Shown in pieces: positions 8,773 through 17,930 of a stretch of DNA of 64,000 nucleotides. Both the position numbers and the translations under genes were made by a program. This DNA comes from Chitinophaga ginsengisoli (GTDB lineage: Bacteria; Bacteroidota; Bacteroidia; Chitinophagales; Chitinophagaceae), in contig NZ_PYGK01000001.1 in assembly GCF_003014595.1 (NCBI RefSeq), positions 1,015,157 to 1,079,156 of the forward strand, in the 5' to 3' direction. How positions within the stretch are numbered: the first letter of the stretch is position 1; each line of letters begins with the position of its first letter. A model generated the notes under the pieces. That model had not been told where the DNA came from, searched no databases, and saw only the letters and a list, made by a program, of their open reading frames with translations.

Positions 8773-9525
8773 TCAGGTCAGACCAATGACTGGCTCCGCA
8801 TCCACCTCAGGAGATGATTTCATCCTTCTCTGATGGAACAGTGTGTAAATAACCAGGCTGCTGGTAGTACCGATAATACTTCCTGCATATACATCCACAA
8901 AAAAGTGCTGTGCCAGGTAAATTCTTGAGTAAGCGGCTAATAATGCCAGTGTTAGGAACGCAAATCCGGAGAATTTATTCCCGCAGATCAGTGTCAAAAA
9001 GGTGAACATGGCAAAAGCAGTTGTTGTATGCCCTGATGGGAAACTACAGGAGCCATGTACAGATACCCATTTTACAGTGTGTACCAGTGCCGATGTATCG
9101 GCAAAATAAAGAATGGGTCTTGGCTCATTGTAATAATGCTTGGCCACCTGTACAATGATCGTCACCAGCAGCAATATAGCTCCTGCACTCAAAAACAGTT
9201 TATATTTTCTTAAGGCCAGTATAACGGCCAGCATAATAGCAAAGGTAATACCGTCTCCGATGTAGGTAATACCCGTCATGACAACATCTGCCCATGGCGC
9301 ATGCGCATGGTTGATGGCCAGAAATAGTTCTTCGTGTGTGAAAAAGGCCTGTAACAAAGCTCCTCCAACAATCCATAAAAGGAATGGTAAGAAGAAGCTG
9401 GCATTCTTCCCTAACAGTGTTGTAAGTGTTTTCATAGCTGTAGGTTGTGACCTCCCCATAAGCCGGAACTTCGCACTTGGGTTTTCAGATATTTCCGTTA
9501 ATACAGGCACAGAATAGTCCTGCAT
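8773..9525 (-). CDS. PAP2 family membrane phosphatase
   Basis: A ~250-residue integral membrane protein with five to six helices and the three PAP2 motifs: KHYYNEPRP (KxxxxxxRP type), CSFPSGHTT and SRIYLAQHFFVD. These carry the catalytic His residues and phosphate-binding Arg/Lys of lipid phosphatases and undecaprenyl-pyrophosphate phosphatases. The active site normally faces the periplasm. The first ATG is 9525; an internal ATG at 9435 (MKTLTTLLGK) begins directly before the first helix and fits many family members, so the start is uncertain. It lies about 70 nt after the LptF/G permease gene on the same strand and may be cotranscribed. Confidence 0.9.
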   Translation of the reverse strand: MQDYSVPVLTEISENPSAKFRLMGRSQPTAMKTLTTLLGKNASFFLPFLLWIVGGALLQAFFTHEELFLAINHAHAPWADVVMTGITYIGDGITFAIMLAVILALRKYKLFLSAGAILLLVTIIVQVAKHYYNEPRPILYFADTSALVHTVKWVSVHGSCSFPSGHTTTAFAMFTFLTLICGNKFSGFAFLTLALLAAYSRIYLAQHFFVDVYAGSIIGTTSSLVIYTLFHQRRMKSSPEVDAEPVIGLT

Positions 9526-9594
9526 GGCAAACAAAGTCTGCCCCGAAAGTGAATGCTGAAAATCTTGCAGCGAATAGCTAAAGGCTTGTGGCTG

Positions 9595-11037
9595 TCAAGT
9601 TGTAGGCTTTGTGTTAAATCTTTTAAAGAGCTTTTTGATATTATCAAAGATTCTGAAATAAAACTCCTTGTTAAAGAGTTGAGAATCATTCAACGCTTTG
9701 TATATCAGGAACATGGCAATAGGAATAAGGACTATGTTGGAGAGCCACATACCACTCCAGGTGGTCATCACATCTTTTCTGGCCATCTTCTCTCCAACCA
9801 TGAAAAATATGTTAAAAATCACAAAAAACACAACAGCAAATATCAAAGGCGTGCCCAGACCGCCTTTCCGGATAATGGAACCCAGTGGTGCGCCTATCAG
9901 GAACATCACGATACAGGAAAAGGCCAGTGTAAATTTGCGCTGCCATTCCACTTTATGCAGCAGAAGGGTACTGTGCTTATCGCCAAATTCACGGGCAGGA
10001 CCTTCCAGGTTATTCTGTCCGTCACGGATGTTCTGTTCTGCCCTTTCGAGTACATAACGGAGCGATTTCTCTGGAATCACATCCCTAAAGGAGGCGACGT
10101 TAGCAGCCAAAGGCGCTGCTTTGGCCAGCCAGCCGGTATCGTTCCATTTATAGAAAGGATAACGGGTAGTGATATAGGCATTGACAGTGCGCGAAAACAG
10201 TTTTTCTTCTTTATACAGGGAATCTATCGCCTTATCGAGTTGTCTAACGTTCAGCATTTGCTGGTTGGACGCAAAAAGACCTATATCCAACCTGCTGAAG
10301 GCGAAGGAACTGAGGTCAAAGGCTTTTTTGTATTCTCTGAAACCAAGGCGGATCAGTTCTCCCGGCTCATTGGCACTGCGGCTATTACGTTCTTCATAGC
10401 GCCAGCCTTTTTCCAGTACGAAGTACAGGAAGCGTTTGTCAGGAGAAAGCAGCATGGTGCCTTTCTCAGCCAGGATAACCTTATCGCCTCCACCTGGAGT
10501 GTGGTCGATGATCATTACCTGGTGAATGGTTTTGTTGTCGCTTTCTTTCTGGGCTACCTTGATGGTATAATCGGGAATATCGGTATAGAACACACCTGCC
10601 TTGATGTTGAATGCGGGTTTTGAGTTGGTAATATCGTACAGCAGCGACTTAGCCCGGAGGTTGGCCACTGGCAGGGCGTAGTTGTTAAAAAGGAAGGCCA
10701 GGACAGCGATGGTGGCGCAGACCATGAGCAGCGGACGCATGAAGCGGGTAAGGGAGATACCCGATGATTTTAGGGCCACCAGTTCGAAACTTTCTCCCAG
10801 GTTACCGAAGGTCATGATGGATGACAGTAGCACTGCCAGTGGGAGCGCCAGCGATACCAGGTTAGCGCTGGTATAGGTGATCAGTTCAATGATCACCGGC
10901 GTATCAAGACCTTTACCTACGAGGTCGTCAATGTACTTCCACAGAAACTGCATCACCAGTACGAACAGGGTCACAAAGAAGGTAGCCACGAATGGCCCCA
11001 TGAACGTTTTTATGATGAGCTTATCCAGTTTTTTCAC
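9595..11037 (-). CDS. LptF/LptG family LPS export permease
   Basis: A YjgP/YjgQ permease, about 480 residues. Three N-terminal membrane helices come first (KTFMGPFVATFFVTLF, then two around SLALPLAVLLSSIMTFGNL). A periplasmic beta-jellyroll region (about 110-370) and three C-terminal helices follow. LptF/LptG form the inner-membrane part of the ABC system that moves lipopolysaccharide to the outer membrane. The GTG at 11037 is chosen because an ATG at 11088 sits almost on the transcription start expected from the -7 element at 11097-11104. The matching partner permease and ATPase are not in the window. Confidence 0.88.
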   Translation of the reverse strand: MKKLDKLIIKTFMGPFVATFFVTLFVLVMQFLWKYIDDLVGKGLDTPVIIELITYTSANLVSLALPLAVLLSSIMTFGNLGESFELVALKSSGISLTRFMRPLLMVCATIAVLAFLFNNYALPVANLRAKSLLYDITNSKPAFNIKAGVFYTDIPDYTIKVAQKESDNKTIHQVMIIDHTPGGGDKVILAEKGTMLLSPDKRFLYFVLEKGWRYEERNSRSANEPGELIRLGFREYKKAFDLSSFAFSRLDIGLFASNQQMLNVRQLDKAIDSLYKEEKLFSRTVNAYITTRYPFYKWNDTGWLAKAAPLAANVASFRDVIPEKSLRYVLERAEQNIRDGQNNLEGPAREFGDKHSTLLLHKVEWQRKFTLAFSCIVMFLIGAPLGSIIRKGGLGTPLIFAVVFFVIFNIFFMVGEKMARKDVMTTWSGMWLSNIVLIPIAMFLIYKALNDSQLFNKEFYFRIFDNIKKLFKRFNTKPTT

Positions 11038-11096
11038 TACCTGCGTATAATGTTGGTTCGATGCCTTATGTGCTCTGTATATGCACATAAGGGCTA

Positions 11097-11104
11097 CAAA
11101 TTTA
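11097..11104 (-). promoter_or_regulatory. Predicted promoter of the LptF/G gene
   Basis: On the minus strand TAAATTTG matches TAnnTTTG. A TTG lies 22 bp further upstream. The expected start of transcription falls near 11090, which supports the downstream GTG start for the gene. Confidence 0.6.
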
Positions 11105-11191
11105 ATATCATTTATGAAAGTGATATCAAGTAAGGATTAAAATTATAGTTAAATTTCCCAGGAAAGGAAGATGCGGGTGTAAATTTGTCAA

Positions 11192-11803
11192 ATGGATACA
11201 GTTTCACTGACAGCGGAAGAGCGAGCGCTAGTTGTAAATGCTGAATGGTTGTATTTGAAAAACAATGTCTTACAGAAAGTGATGGCATTGATGGGGCAGT
11301 TACACCAGGCGCTGGAGGTACATCCGGCTACAAAACAATTTCCATTTCCGGGCCAAACGTTACAGACGGGAGGAAAGATATCAAAGGGAGAACGGTACAA
11401 GGAATTGCCTTATATCATACTGGATTATCCCCGTTTTTTCACCAGGGACAACATTTTCGCATTCCGCACCATGTTCTGGTGGGGACATTACTTCATTGCC
11501 ACCCTGCATCTGGCAGGAGAGGAAAAGGAAAGATATAGTGACGCGATTGCTTCGGCCTGGCAGCAGCTGGCGGTGCATCAGTTTCAGATCTACCTTCAGG
11601 AAGACCCCTGGCATCACGATTTAGAGAATGGGAATTACAAATTAATATCGGCTATACCGGTACTGGAATTCAAGCAGCTGATAGCCCGGCGTCCTTTTAT
11701 TAAACTTGCTAAACCTTACAGTTTTGAAGAATGGGGAAAGATAATTCCGGAAGTAGTAAGAGATTATGCTCTTTTGCTACAGGTACTGGTCAATAGTGAC
11801 TGA
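11192..11803 (+). CDS. Conserved hypothetical protein
   Basis: A 203-residue soluble protein that I do not recognise. It is mixed alpha-helical with several aromatic clusters (FRTMFWWGHYF, DPWHHDLENG) and no signal peptide or membrane segment. The clear start, full-length reading and codon use like its neighbours argue for a real gene. It is divergent from the LptF/G permease and convergent with the START-like gene, leaving only 4 nt between the two stops. No function is proposed. Confidence 0.75.
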   Translation: MDTVSLTAEERALVVNAEWLYLKNNVLQKVMALMGQLHQALEVHPATKQFPFPGQTLQTGGKISKGERYKELPYIILDYPRFFTRDNIFAFRTMFWWGHYFIATLHLAGEEKERYSDAIASAWQQLAVHQFQIYLQEDPWHHDLENGNYKLISAIPVLEFKQLIARRPFIKLAKPYSFEEWGKIIPEVVRDYALLLQVLVNSD

Positions 11804-11807
11804 CCGG

Positions 11808-12188
11808 TTAGTTACCTATCCTATGGAAAAGGTCTTTTACCTGGTAATCCCACAACTGGCTCTGGTCGGCTATCTCTTTCTTTTCTGCAAAATCTCTAAC
11901 GATCAGAATTGTTTCATTAGTCACTTCGGAGATCTGTATGCGAAATTCAAAGAATTCTTCCTTGGGCGCATGTTTCCAATGTAAACGGATAAATTCATCT
12001 TCTTCCTGTTCAAGTACTTCTGCCTCTTCGGTGGAACCATTCCATGAAAAGGAGAAAACACTGTCCCTGTAATCTACTTTATCTGCGAACCACTCCTGCA
12101 AACCCGCCGGAGTGGAAAGGAATTCGTATAAGATACTGGGTGAGCACCGTACCGGGTATTCCAACTCATATTGCACTTTCTTAGACAT
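11808..12188 (-). CDS. START/AHSA1-like domain protein
   Basis: A 126-residue protein with a SRPBCC/AHSA1-type pattern. It opens with a beta strand KVQYELEYPVRCSPSILYEFL, then GLQEWFADKVDY and SFSWNGSTEEAEVLE, and ends with a C-terminal helix DQSQLWDYQVKDLFHRI. Bacteroidota carry a conserved short START-like protein of this length, whose role is unknown. The domain forms a hydrophobic cavity that could bind a lipid or other small molecule. It ends 4 nt from the convergent gene at 11803. Confidence 0.8.
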   Translation of the reverse strand: MSKKVQYELEYPVRCSPSILYEFLSTPAGLQEWFADKVDYRDSVFSFSWNGSTEEAEVLEQEEDEFIRLHWKHAPKEEFFEFRIQISEVTNETILIVRDFAEKKEIADQSQLWDYQVKDLFHRIGN

Positions 12189-12250
12189 CGCTCAAGTAAT
12201 TAGTAAATCAATAGCATCTGGCTGCAATTATAGAAAATTATTTATTCTGT

Positions 12251-12258
12251 CAAAATTA
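12251..12258 (-). promoter_or_regulatory. Possible -7 element for the START-like gene
   Basis: On the minus strand TAATTTTG matches TAnnTTTG, about 63 nt before the ATG at 12188. A -33 TTTG is not clear. Confidence 0.4.
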
Positions 12259-12462
12259 TTTTGCAATTTTTTTTAATAATTGACGAAAATCTTGTACACT
12301 TTATAAATAACAATTCTATTAGGAAAATAATCAATACATTAGCAATCTGCACCATTTGTCTTCACGGCTTTTGTGGGAAAACCCGTATTTAAAGGTTCCA
12401 ATATTAAGTTGTGAATGATGAAACGTTTTTGCTTAAAAATGGTTTAACAACTAATTATTTTT

Positions 12463-12493
12463 TTTGTGAGCTTTCTAAAAAAACTTATTTTTG
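12463..12493 (+). promoter_or_regulatory. rpoD promoter, Bacteroidota consensus
   Basis: TTTG (12463-12466), a 19-bp spacer and TATTTTTG (12486-12493) match the TTTG-N19-TAnnTTTG consensus of the primary sigma factor. The 5' leader is about 50 nt. The primary sigma gene thus appears to use its own promoter class. The rest of the gene-free stretch 12189-12550 is very AT-rich and shows no other feature. Confidence 0.75.
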
Positions 12494-12550
12494 TCAGGCA
12501 TTCATCAAATAGGGTAACATTTTATTAACCTGTAACTGTTCCGATTCTTT

Positions 12551-13426
12551 ATGTCAATGCGCCAACTCAAAATCACGAAATCCATCACGAATAGGGAGTC
12601 CCAATCCCTGGAAAAATATCTGCAGGAAATTGGGAAGGTGGATTTAATTACTCCGGAGGAAGAAGTGAACCTGGCTATCCGCATTAAGCAAGGGGATCAG
12701 AGAGCGTTGGAAAAGCTTACGAAAGCTAATCTCCGTTTTGTGGTGTCTGTTGCGAAGCAATATCAGAACCAGGGTTTATCTCTCAGTGACCTGATCAACG
12801 AGGGGAATCTGGGTCTGATCAAAGCCGCACAGCGTTTTGACGAAACTCGTGGTTTCAAGTTTATTTCCTATGCCGTATGGTGGATTCGTCAATCTATCCT
12901 CCAGGCATTGGCAGAACAGAGCCGTATTGTACGTCTGCCGCTGAACAAAGTTGGTTTGAGCAATAAGATCAGCAAGGCATATTCCCAATTGGAACAGGAA
13001 TTTGAAAGAGAGCCGTCTCCAGACGAACTGGCCACCATCCTCGAGATCAATACGGAAGAAGTAGAAGCCACTTTAGGCGTTGCTGCCCGTCACGTATCCA
13101 TGGATGCGCCGTTCATTGATGGTGAAGACAACTCTCTGCTGGATGTACTCGCTAATCCAAATGCAGTAAATGCAGATGAAGAACTGGATCATCACGATTC
13201 ACTGCGCCGCGAAATAGAACGCTCTTTGTCTACGCTTACAGACAGGCAGAAAGATGTGATCATCCTCTACTTCGGTATAGCGGTGGAACATCCAATGTCA
13301 CTGGAAGATATAGGCGAAAAATTTGGCCTGACCCGCGAGAGGGTACGTCAGATCAAGGACAAAGCGATCACTAAATTACGTACCACATCCCGCAGCAAAC
13401 TGCTGAGAAATTACCTGGGAAGTTGA
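12551..13426 (+). CDS. rpoD: Primary RNA polymerase sigma factor
   Basis: A 291-residue sigma-70 protein. Region 1.2 is in [20 protein letters not shown]. Region 2 contains [12 protein letters not shown], the -10 helix [14 protein letters not shown] and the linker [10 protein letters not shown]. Region 3 follows, then region 4.2 with the HTH in [21 protein letters not shown]. Region 1.1 and the large non-conserved region of proteobacterial RpoD are absent, as is usual for Bacteroidota primary sigma factors. The N-terminus [11 protein letters not shown] is characteristic of this group. It directs transcription from TTTG/TAnnTTTG promoters. It is monocistronic, with a clear promoter and terminator. 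Confidence 0.97.
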   Translation: MSMRQLKITKSITNRESQSLEKYLQEIGKVDLITPEEEVNLAIRIKQGDQRALEKLTKANLRFVVSVAKQYQNQGLSLSDLINEGNLGLIKAAQRFDETRGFKFISYAVWWIRQSILQALAEQSRIVRLPLNKVGLSNKISKAYSQLEQEFEREPSPDELATILEINTEEVEATLGVAARHVSMDAPFIDGEDNSLLDVLANPNAVNADEELDHHDSLRREIERSLSTLTDRQKDVIILYFGIAVEHPMSLEDIGEKFGLTRERVRQIKDKAITKLRTTSRSKLLRNYLGS

Positions 13427-13470
13427 TTACAATCGTTTTCAAAGCAGAGAAGTAACGAACTTTATATAAG

Positions 13471-13503
13471 AAAAGGTGAATATCGGGGAGATATTCACCT
13501 TTT
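13471..13503 (+). terminator. rpoD terminator
   Basis: A perfect 14-bp stem (13471-13484 and 13490-13503) with a 5-nt loop, ending in a run of T. Confidence 0.85.
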
Positions 13504-13547
13504 TTCGTTATTTGCGGCCTTCTGGTGGTTTAGAAGATACTTTATAT

Positions 13548-13555
13548 TATTTTTG
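13548..13555 (+). promoter_or_regulatory. Predicted -7 element for ffh
   Basis: TATTTTTG matches TAnnTTTG, 68 bp before the ffh ATG. The upstream -33 box is weak (a TTTA near 13529). Confidence 0.55.
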
Positions 13556-13622
13556 CAGCCCCTGAAGCTATAAGTCCGCAGAGGACGGATAGCAGAACAG
13601 CAAAAAATTAAACAGGACAAAA

Positions 13623-14948
13623 ATGTTTGAATCATTATCAGAGCGGCTCGACTCGGCGTTTAAACAACTGAAAGGCGAAGGCCGTATCAGTGAGATCAAC
13701 GTAGCTTCTACAGTGAAAGAAATACGCCGTGCGCTGGTAGATGCTGATGTTAACTATAAAATTGCAAAGGACTTTACAGACCGTGTAAGGGAAAAAGCCC
13801 TGGGTGAAAAGGTAATTACCGCCATTTCTCCCGGACAGCTGATGGTGAAGATCGTGAAGGATGAACTGGCTGAGCTGATGGGTGGTACCGAAGCCGAGCT
13901 GGATACGAAGGCAAATCCTACCGTGATATTGATCGCAGGCTTACAGGGTTCCGGTAAAACAACTTTTTCCGGTAAACTGGCTAACTTCCTCAAAACAAAG
14001 AAAGCTAAGAAACCTCTGCTGGTAGCGGCTGACATTTACCGTCCGGCGGCTATCGATCAGCTGAAAGTGCTGGGTGAGCAGATAGGGGTGGAGGTATATA
14101 GTGAACCTGAGAACAAGGATGCGGTAAAGATCGCACAGAATGCGGTCCAGCATGCGAAGCAGCAGGGGAACAACATTATCATCATCGATACTGCCGGCCG
14201 TCTGGCTGTTGATGAGGTGATGATGACTGAGGTAGCTAATGTAAAGGCTGCCGTGAAACCGAACGAGATCCTGTTCGTGGTAGACTCCATGACGGGGCAG
14301 GATGCGGTGAATACAGCCAAAGCGTTCAATGATCGCCTGGACTTCAGCGGGGTTGTACTGACCAAACTGGACGGTGATACCCGTGGTGGTGCGGCCCTCA
14401 CTATCAAGTACACAGTAGAGAAGCCCATCAAGTTCGTGAGCATGGGCGAAAAGCTGGACACGTTGGATGTATTCTATCCTGAGCGTATGGCACAGCGTAT
14501 CCTGGGGATGGGAGATATCACCACCCTGGTAGAGCGTGCCCAGGCGCAGTTCGACGAAGAGCAGGCGAAGAAACTGGAGAAGAAGATCCGTCAGAACCAG
14601 TTCGACTTCGAAGATTTCCGCGAACAGCTGCAGCAGATCAAAAAAATGGGTAACTTGAAGGACCTGATGGGAATGATTCCAGGGGTCGGAAAGGCTATAA
14701 AAGATATTGACATCAGTGACGACGCATTTAAGGGCATTGAAGCTATGATTGGTTCCATGACGCCGTATGAGCGGAATAATCCAGATATTATCGATGGCAG
14801 CCGCCGTAAGCGTATTGCGAAAGGCGCCGGAAAAAATATCCAGGATGTGAACCAGTTTATGAAGCAGTTTGACCAGATGCGACAGATGATGAAGATGATG
14901 AACAAGTTTGGAGCCGGTGGTAAAGGAATGAAAGCCTTTGGCAGATAA
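13623..14948 (+). CDS. ffh: Signal recognition particle protein Ffh
   Basis: A 441-residue SRP54-type GTPase. The helical N domain covers 1-~95. The G domain has GLQGSGKT (106-113), DTAGR (189-193) and TKLDGD (247-252). The methionine-rich M domain starts near 310 and ends in MRQMMKMMNKFGAGGKGM. Ffh binds 4.5S RNA and signal sequences of nascent membrane proteins and delivers ribosomes to FtsY. Length and motifs are standard. It stands upstream of rpsP, a common neighbourhood, but rpsP has its own strong promoter. Confidence 0.98.
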   Translation: MFESLSERLDSAFKQLKGEGRISEINVASTVKEIRRALVDADVNYKIAKDFTDRVREKALGEKVITAISPGQLMVKIVKDELAELMGGTEAELDTKANPTVILIAGLQGSGKTTFSGKLANFLKTKKAKKPLLVAADIYRPAAIDQLKVLGEQIGVEVYSEPENKDAVKIAQNAVQHAKQQGNNIIIIDTAGRLAVDEVMMTEVANVKAAVKPNEILFVVDSMTGQDAVNTAKAFNDRLDFSGVVLTKLDGDTRGGAALTIKYTVEKPIKFVSMGEKLDTLDVFYPERMAQRILGMGDITTLVERAQAQFDEEQAKKLEKKIRQNQFDFEDFREQLQQIKKMGNLKDLMGMIPGVGKAIKDIDISDDAFKGIEAMIGSMTPYERNNPDIIDGSRRKRIAKGAGKNIQDVNQFMKQFDQMRQMMKMMNKFGAGGKGMKAFGR

Positions 14949-14994
14949 AATTTAGTTAAGGGTTTGCAATTTGTAGACTTTTAACAGAAAATAT

Positions 14995-15025
14995 TTTGAA
15001 CTGTCGGGTTTAAAAATTACCTTTG
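14995..15025 (+). promoter_or_regulatory. rpsP promoter, consensus match
   Basis: TTTG (14995-14998), a 19-bp spacer and TACCTTTG (15018-15025), followed by a ~55-nt leader to rpsP. This is one of the best consensus promoters in the window. Confidence 0.75.
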
Positions 15026-15081
15026 CTGCCCCAAAGAAATATTTTTTTTCATAACTCGCAAAAAAATAACTCGAATTATTT

Positions 15082-15522
15082 ATGCCAGTAAAAATCAGAC
15101 TACAACGTCATGGCGCTAAGAAGAGACCTTTTTATTTTATCGTAGTTGCCGATGCTCGCGCGCCTAGAGATGGTAAATTCATCCAGAAGATCGGTACTTA
15201 CAATCCGCTGACTGTTCCTGCCTCTATCAACATTGATACAGAAAAGGCACTGCGTTGGTTGCAGAAAGGTGCACAACCTACAGACACCGTAAGAAGAATC
15301 CTGTCATTCAAAGGTGTTCTTTACCTGAAACACCTGTTGAGAGGTGTGAAACTGGGTCTGTTCGATGAGCCTACCGCTTTCCAGAAATTCGAACAATGGC
15401 AGGCTGAACACGAGCAGAAAGTTGCTGCCCGTCGTGACAGTCACAAAAAAGCTAGAGTTGCAACTCCTATCGTAAGAAGAGTAGAGGATAGTCCTGCTCA
15501 GCCAGAAGGTGGTGAAGCATAA
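15082..15522 (+). CDS. rpsP: 30S ribosomal protein S16
   Basis: The N-terminus [19 protein letters not shown] and the following IGTYNPL are diagnostic for S16. The protein is 146 residues, longer than the ~80-residue core. The extra C-terminal part is charged ([17 protein letters not shown]) and ends in an acidic Pro/Gly tail, as in other Bacteroidota S16 proteins. S16 is needed for 30S assembly. A perfect hairpin terminator directly follows, so only part of the transcript would continue into rimM. Confidence 0.98.
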   Translation: MPVKIRLQRHGAKKRPFYFIVVADARAPRDGKFIQKIGTYNPLTVPASINIDTEKALRWLQKGAQPTDTVRRILSFKGVLYLKHLLRGVKLGLFDEPTAFQKFEQWQAEHEQKVAARRDSHKKARVATPIVRRVEDSPAQPEGGEA

Positions 15523-15544
15523 TCTAAGCTTTTGAATCATATTG

Positions 15545-15580
15545 AAAGGGAAATATTTGTACGCAAATATTTCCCTTTTT
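15545..15580 (+). terminator. Terminator between rpsP and rimM
   Basis: A perfect 15-bp stem (15545-15559 and 15564-15578) with a 4-nt loop and a T-run lies 22 nt after the rpsP stop and 24 nt before rimM. It should lower rimM-trmD expression relative to the ribosomal protein. Confidence 0.8.
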
Positions 15581-15603
15581 CATAGCCGGAAGGGTAATCA
15601 CAT

Positions 15604-16125
15604 ATGAATAATTACTTCAGCATAGGGAAACTGGTATCGGTATTTGGATTACAGGGAGAATTCATCCTCAAGCATAGCCTGGGGAAAAAGACATCCCTGC
15701 CCGGAGTGGAAGCATTGTTCCTGGAAGAACGCAAGAACAGCTTTATTCCTTACTTCGTTCAGAAGACCAGCGTGAAGGATCATGAACATGTGTTTGTCAA
15801 GCTGGAGGGAATAGACACGAAAGAAGCTGCCCGAAAGTTGATACAGGTGCCTGTTTATCTCGGAGAAGACGACTTTAAAAAACAGGCAGCCTCTTCTTCG
15901 CCTTTGTCCATGCTTGGATATACAGTGCATGACAAACAGCAGGGAGAGCTGGGAGTGATCGAAGAAGTAATAGAAATGCCGATGCAGGTGCTCGTAAAGG
16001 TGATGTTCCGGGAGAAAGAGATGCTGTTACCACTCAACGAGCAATCGCTTGTGAAAGTGGACAAAAAACACCAGGTTGTGCATGTGGATCTTCCGGAGGG
16101 CCTCCTGGATATCTATCTGGAATAA
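15604..16125 (+). CDS. rimM: 16S rRNA processing protein RimM
   Basis: A 173-residue RimM. The N-terminal barrel starts FSIGKLVSVFGLQGEF (the usual G-x-hydrophobic-GLxG motif). The C-terminal PRC barrel includes LGYTVHDKQQGELGVIEEVIE and ends in LPEGLLDIYL. RimM helps mature the 30S head and binds S19. It lies between rpsP and trmD, the conserved order. Confidence 0.95.
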   Translation: MNNYFSIGKLVSVFGLQGEFILKHSLGKKTSLPGVEALFLEERKNSFIPYFVQKTSVKDHEHVFVKLEGIDTKEAARKLIQVPVYLGEDDFKKQAASSSPLSMLGYTVHDKQQGELGVIEEVIEMPMQVLVKVMFREKEMLLPLNEQSLVKVDKKHQVVHVDLPEGLLDIYLE

Positions 16126-16181
16126 GAAAGGCATTTATTGTTCACTATGGCCTGTAAAACGGGTCGGTTGAGTCATTAAAT

Positions 16182-16853
16182 ATGAGAATTGATATCATTA
16201 CAGTACAACCGGGTTTGCTGGAAAGTCCCTTTTCACATTCGATACTGAAGCGGGCACAGACAAAAGGTCTCCTGGAAGTACATACACATAATCTGCGGGA
16301 TTATTCCACGCTCAAGCATAACCAGGTAGATGACTACCAGTTTGGAGGAGGGGCAGGTATGGTAATGATGCTGGAGCCGGTGGTAAATGCCATTGAGAGT
16401 CTGCAGGCGAAGGTAAAATACGATGAGGTGATCTACCTGACGCCCGACGGGGAAACCCTGAACCAGCGGATCGCGAATCAATTATCCCTGAAAGGGAATC
16501 TGTTGCTGTTATGTGGTCACTATAAAGGCATCGACGAGCGCATCCGTGTTCACTTCGTTACAAAAGAGATCTCTATAGGAGATTATGTGCTGTCTGGCGG
16601 AGAGCTGGCAGCAGCGGTACTGGTAGATGCCATTGGCAGGCTGATACCCGGTGTACTGAACGATGAGACATCTGCTTTATTGGATTCATTCCAGGACAAC
16701 CTGCTGGCGCCTCCTGTATATACCCGACCTGAAGAGTTCAGGGGATGGCGGGTACCTGATGTGCTGTTAAGCGGGGATCACAAGAAAATTGACAACTGGC
16801 GGCATGACCAGGCGCTGGAGCGCACAAAGGAACGTCGCCCGGATCTGTTATAA
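16182..16853 (+). CDS. trmD: tRNA (guanine-N1)-methyltransferase TrmD
   Basis: A 223-residue SPOUT enzyme that methylates G37 of tRNAs using S-adenosylmethionine. Diagnostic segments are FGGGAGMVM, the knot strand [14 protein letters not shown] and [15 protein letters not shown] with the catalytic Asp region. The start [10 protein letters not shown] is typical. It follows rimM by 56 nt and probably shares its transcript. Confidence 0.97.
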   Translation: MRIDIITVQPGLLESPFSHSILKRAQTKGLLEVHTHNLRDYSTLKHNQVDDYQFGGGAGMVMMLEPVVNAIESLQAKVKYDEVIYLTPDGETLNQRIANQLSLKGNLLLLCGHYKGIDERIRVHFVTKEISIGDYVLSGGELAAAVLVDAIGRLIPGVLNDETSALLDSFQDNLLAPPVYTRPEEFRGWRVPDVLLSGDHKKIDNWRHDQALERTKERRPDLL

Positions 16854-16909
16854 AATAAGGTTGGTAGTCAACTGTTTGAAAAATTATTCTTTAATAAAAG
16901 GGCCTGTTA

Positions 16910-16941
16910 TTTGGAAGTTGTGAATTTCTCAGTTACCTTTG
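16910..16941 (+). promoter_or_regulatory. rplS promoter, consensus match
   Basis: TTTG (16910-16913), a 20-bp spacer and TACCTTTG (16934-16941) lie 23 bp before the rplS ATG. rplS therefore has its own promoter although it follows trmD. Confidence 0.75.
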
Positions 16942-16963
16942 CAGTCCGATAAATATTTGAAAG

Positions 16964-17311
16964 ATGAACGCTATTTCTTTTGTTCACGAGCAACTGACAG
17001 GTAAGAAATCATACCCGAAGTTTAAAGCCGGTGACAACGTCACTGTTAACTATAAAATTGTTGAAGGTAACAAGGAAAGAATCCAGTCCTTCAAAGGTGA
17101 TGTTTTGAAAGTACAGGGTACTGGTGCAACTGTATCCTTTACAGTAAGAAAAATTTCCGATGGTGTTGGTGTAGAAAGGGTATTCCCACTGTTCTCTCCT
17201 CACATCGATGGTATCATCCTGAACAAGGTTGGTAAAGTAAGAAGGGCTAAACTGTTCTACCTGCGCGAACGTGCTGGTAAGGCTGCCCGTATCAAAGAGA
17301 AAAGGGTTTAG
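16964..17311 (+). CDS. rplS: 50S ribosomal protein L19
   Basis: A 115-residue L19 with the diagnostic [19 protein letters not shown] and [15 protein letters not shown] segments and the basic end [20 protein letters not shown]. It sits at the 30S-50S interface. It has its own promoter and a terminator at 17336. Confidence 0.98.
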   Translation: MNAISFVHEQLTGKKSYPKFKAGDNVTVNYKIVEGNKERIQSFKGDVLKVQGTGATVSFTVRKISDGVGVERVFPLFSPHIDGIILNKVGKVRRAKLFYLRERAGKAARIKEKRV

Positions 17312-17335
17312 TATAAATACAGGGAAATTAGTGAT

Positions 17336-17365
17336 AACGGGGACCGTTTGGGTTCCCGTTTTTTT
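17336..17365 (+). terminator. rplS terminator
   Basis: A 10-bp stem with one G-T pair (17336-17345 and 17351-17360), a 5-nt loop and a T-run to 17365. Confidence 0.8.
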
Positions 17366-17467
17366 CATGTCTATGGAAACCGGATGCCACGTAGAGGGAA
17401 ACTCTTAAAATAGAATTAAAACTTTGCAGGTCATATCAGGTATACCTAAATCCCGAATATATTTACC

Positions 17468-17475
17468 TATCTTTG
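17468..17475 (+). promoter_or_regulatory. Predicted -7 element for tatA
   Basis: TATCTTTG matches TAnnTTTG, 27 bp before the chosen tatA ATG at 17502. No clear -33 box is seen. Confidence 0.5.
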
Positions 17476-17501
17476 TTTGCTTAACGTTTAAAACTGAGAA
17501 A

Positions 17502-17738
17502 ATGACTGCCGTTATCGTTAAATCACCACTTTTATTATTCCAGGAATTAGGTATGACAGAATTACTTTTGATCGCTTTGGTTGTATTGCTGTTGTTTGGT
17601 GGTAAGAAAATTCCAGAACTGATGCGTGGCCTTGGTAAAGGTATCCGTGAGTTCAACGACGCAAAGAACAATGTGCGTAAAGAGATCGAAGATGGTATGA
17701 AAGACCAGCCAGCTACGACTGACCACAAGAATGCCTAA
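17502..17738 (+). CDS. tatA: Twin-arginine translocase subunit TatA/TatE
   Basis: A 78-residue TatA-type protein: a short N-terminal stretch, one membrane helix ([15 protein letters not shown]), the hinge GGKKIPEL, then the amphipathic helix [14 protein letters not shown] and a charged tail. TatA oligomerises with TatC to move folded, cofactor-loaded proteins across the inner membrane. The ATG at 17502 lies just after a -7 element; an internal ATG (MTELLL) at 17553 would remove the first 17 residues. Tat substrates in this window include the phospholipase C (RRDFIKK) and the oxidoreductase at 41883 (KRRDFIK). Confidence 0.93.
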   Translation: MTAVIVKSPLLLFQELGMTELLLIALVVLLLFGGKKIPELMRGLGKGIREFNDAKNNVRKEIEDGMKDQPATTDHKNA

Positions 17739-17930
17739 TTAATACCTGTCCGCAGGAAATTGGAATTTCTCGTTTCTTTGATTCAAACGTGAATAGGGAT
17801 AGTGTGCCTGTGAAAGGGATTGCATCAATCACTGTATTAGCTGCTATATACCAATATGCCAACTGAACCATACCCGGTTCCCGGCTTTCAAGTTTGACCT
17901 GAGCTATTATTTTATAAGAAATTAACTGGT

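Noticed and set aside
9553..10623. Long plus-strand open frame (356 codons) opposite the LptF/G permease
   Set aside because: It is antisense to a clear membrane permease, has no start context or family resemblance, and its composition is that of a reverse-complement shadow.
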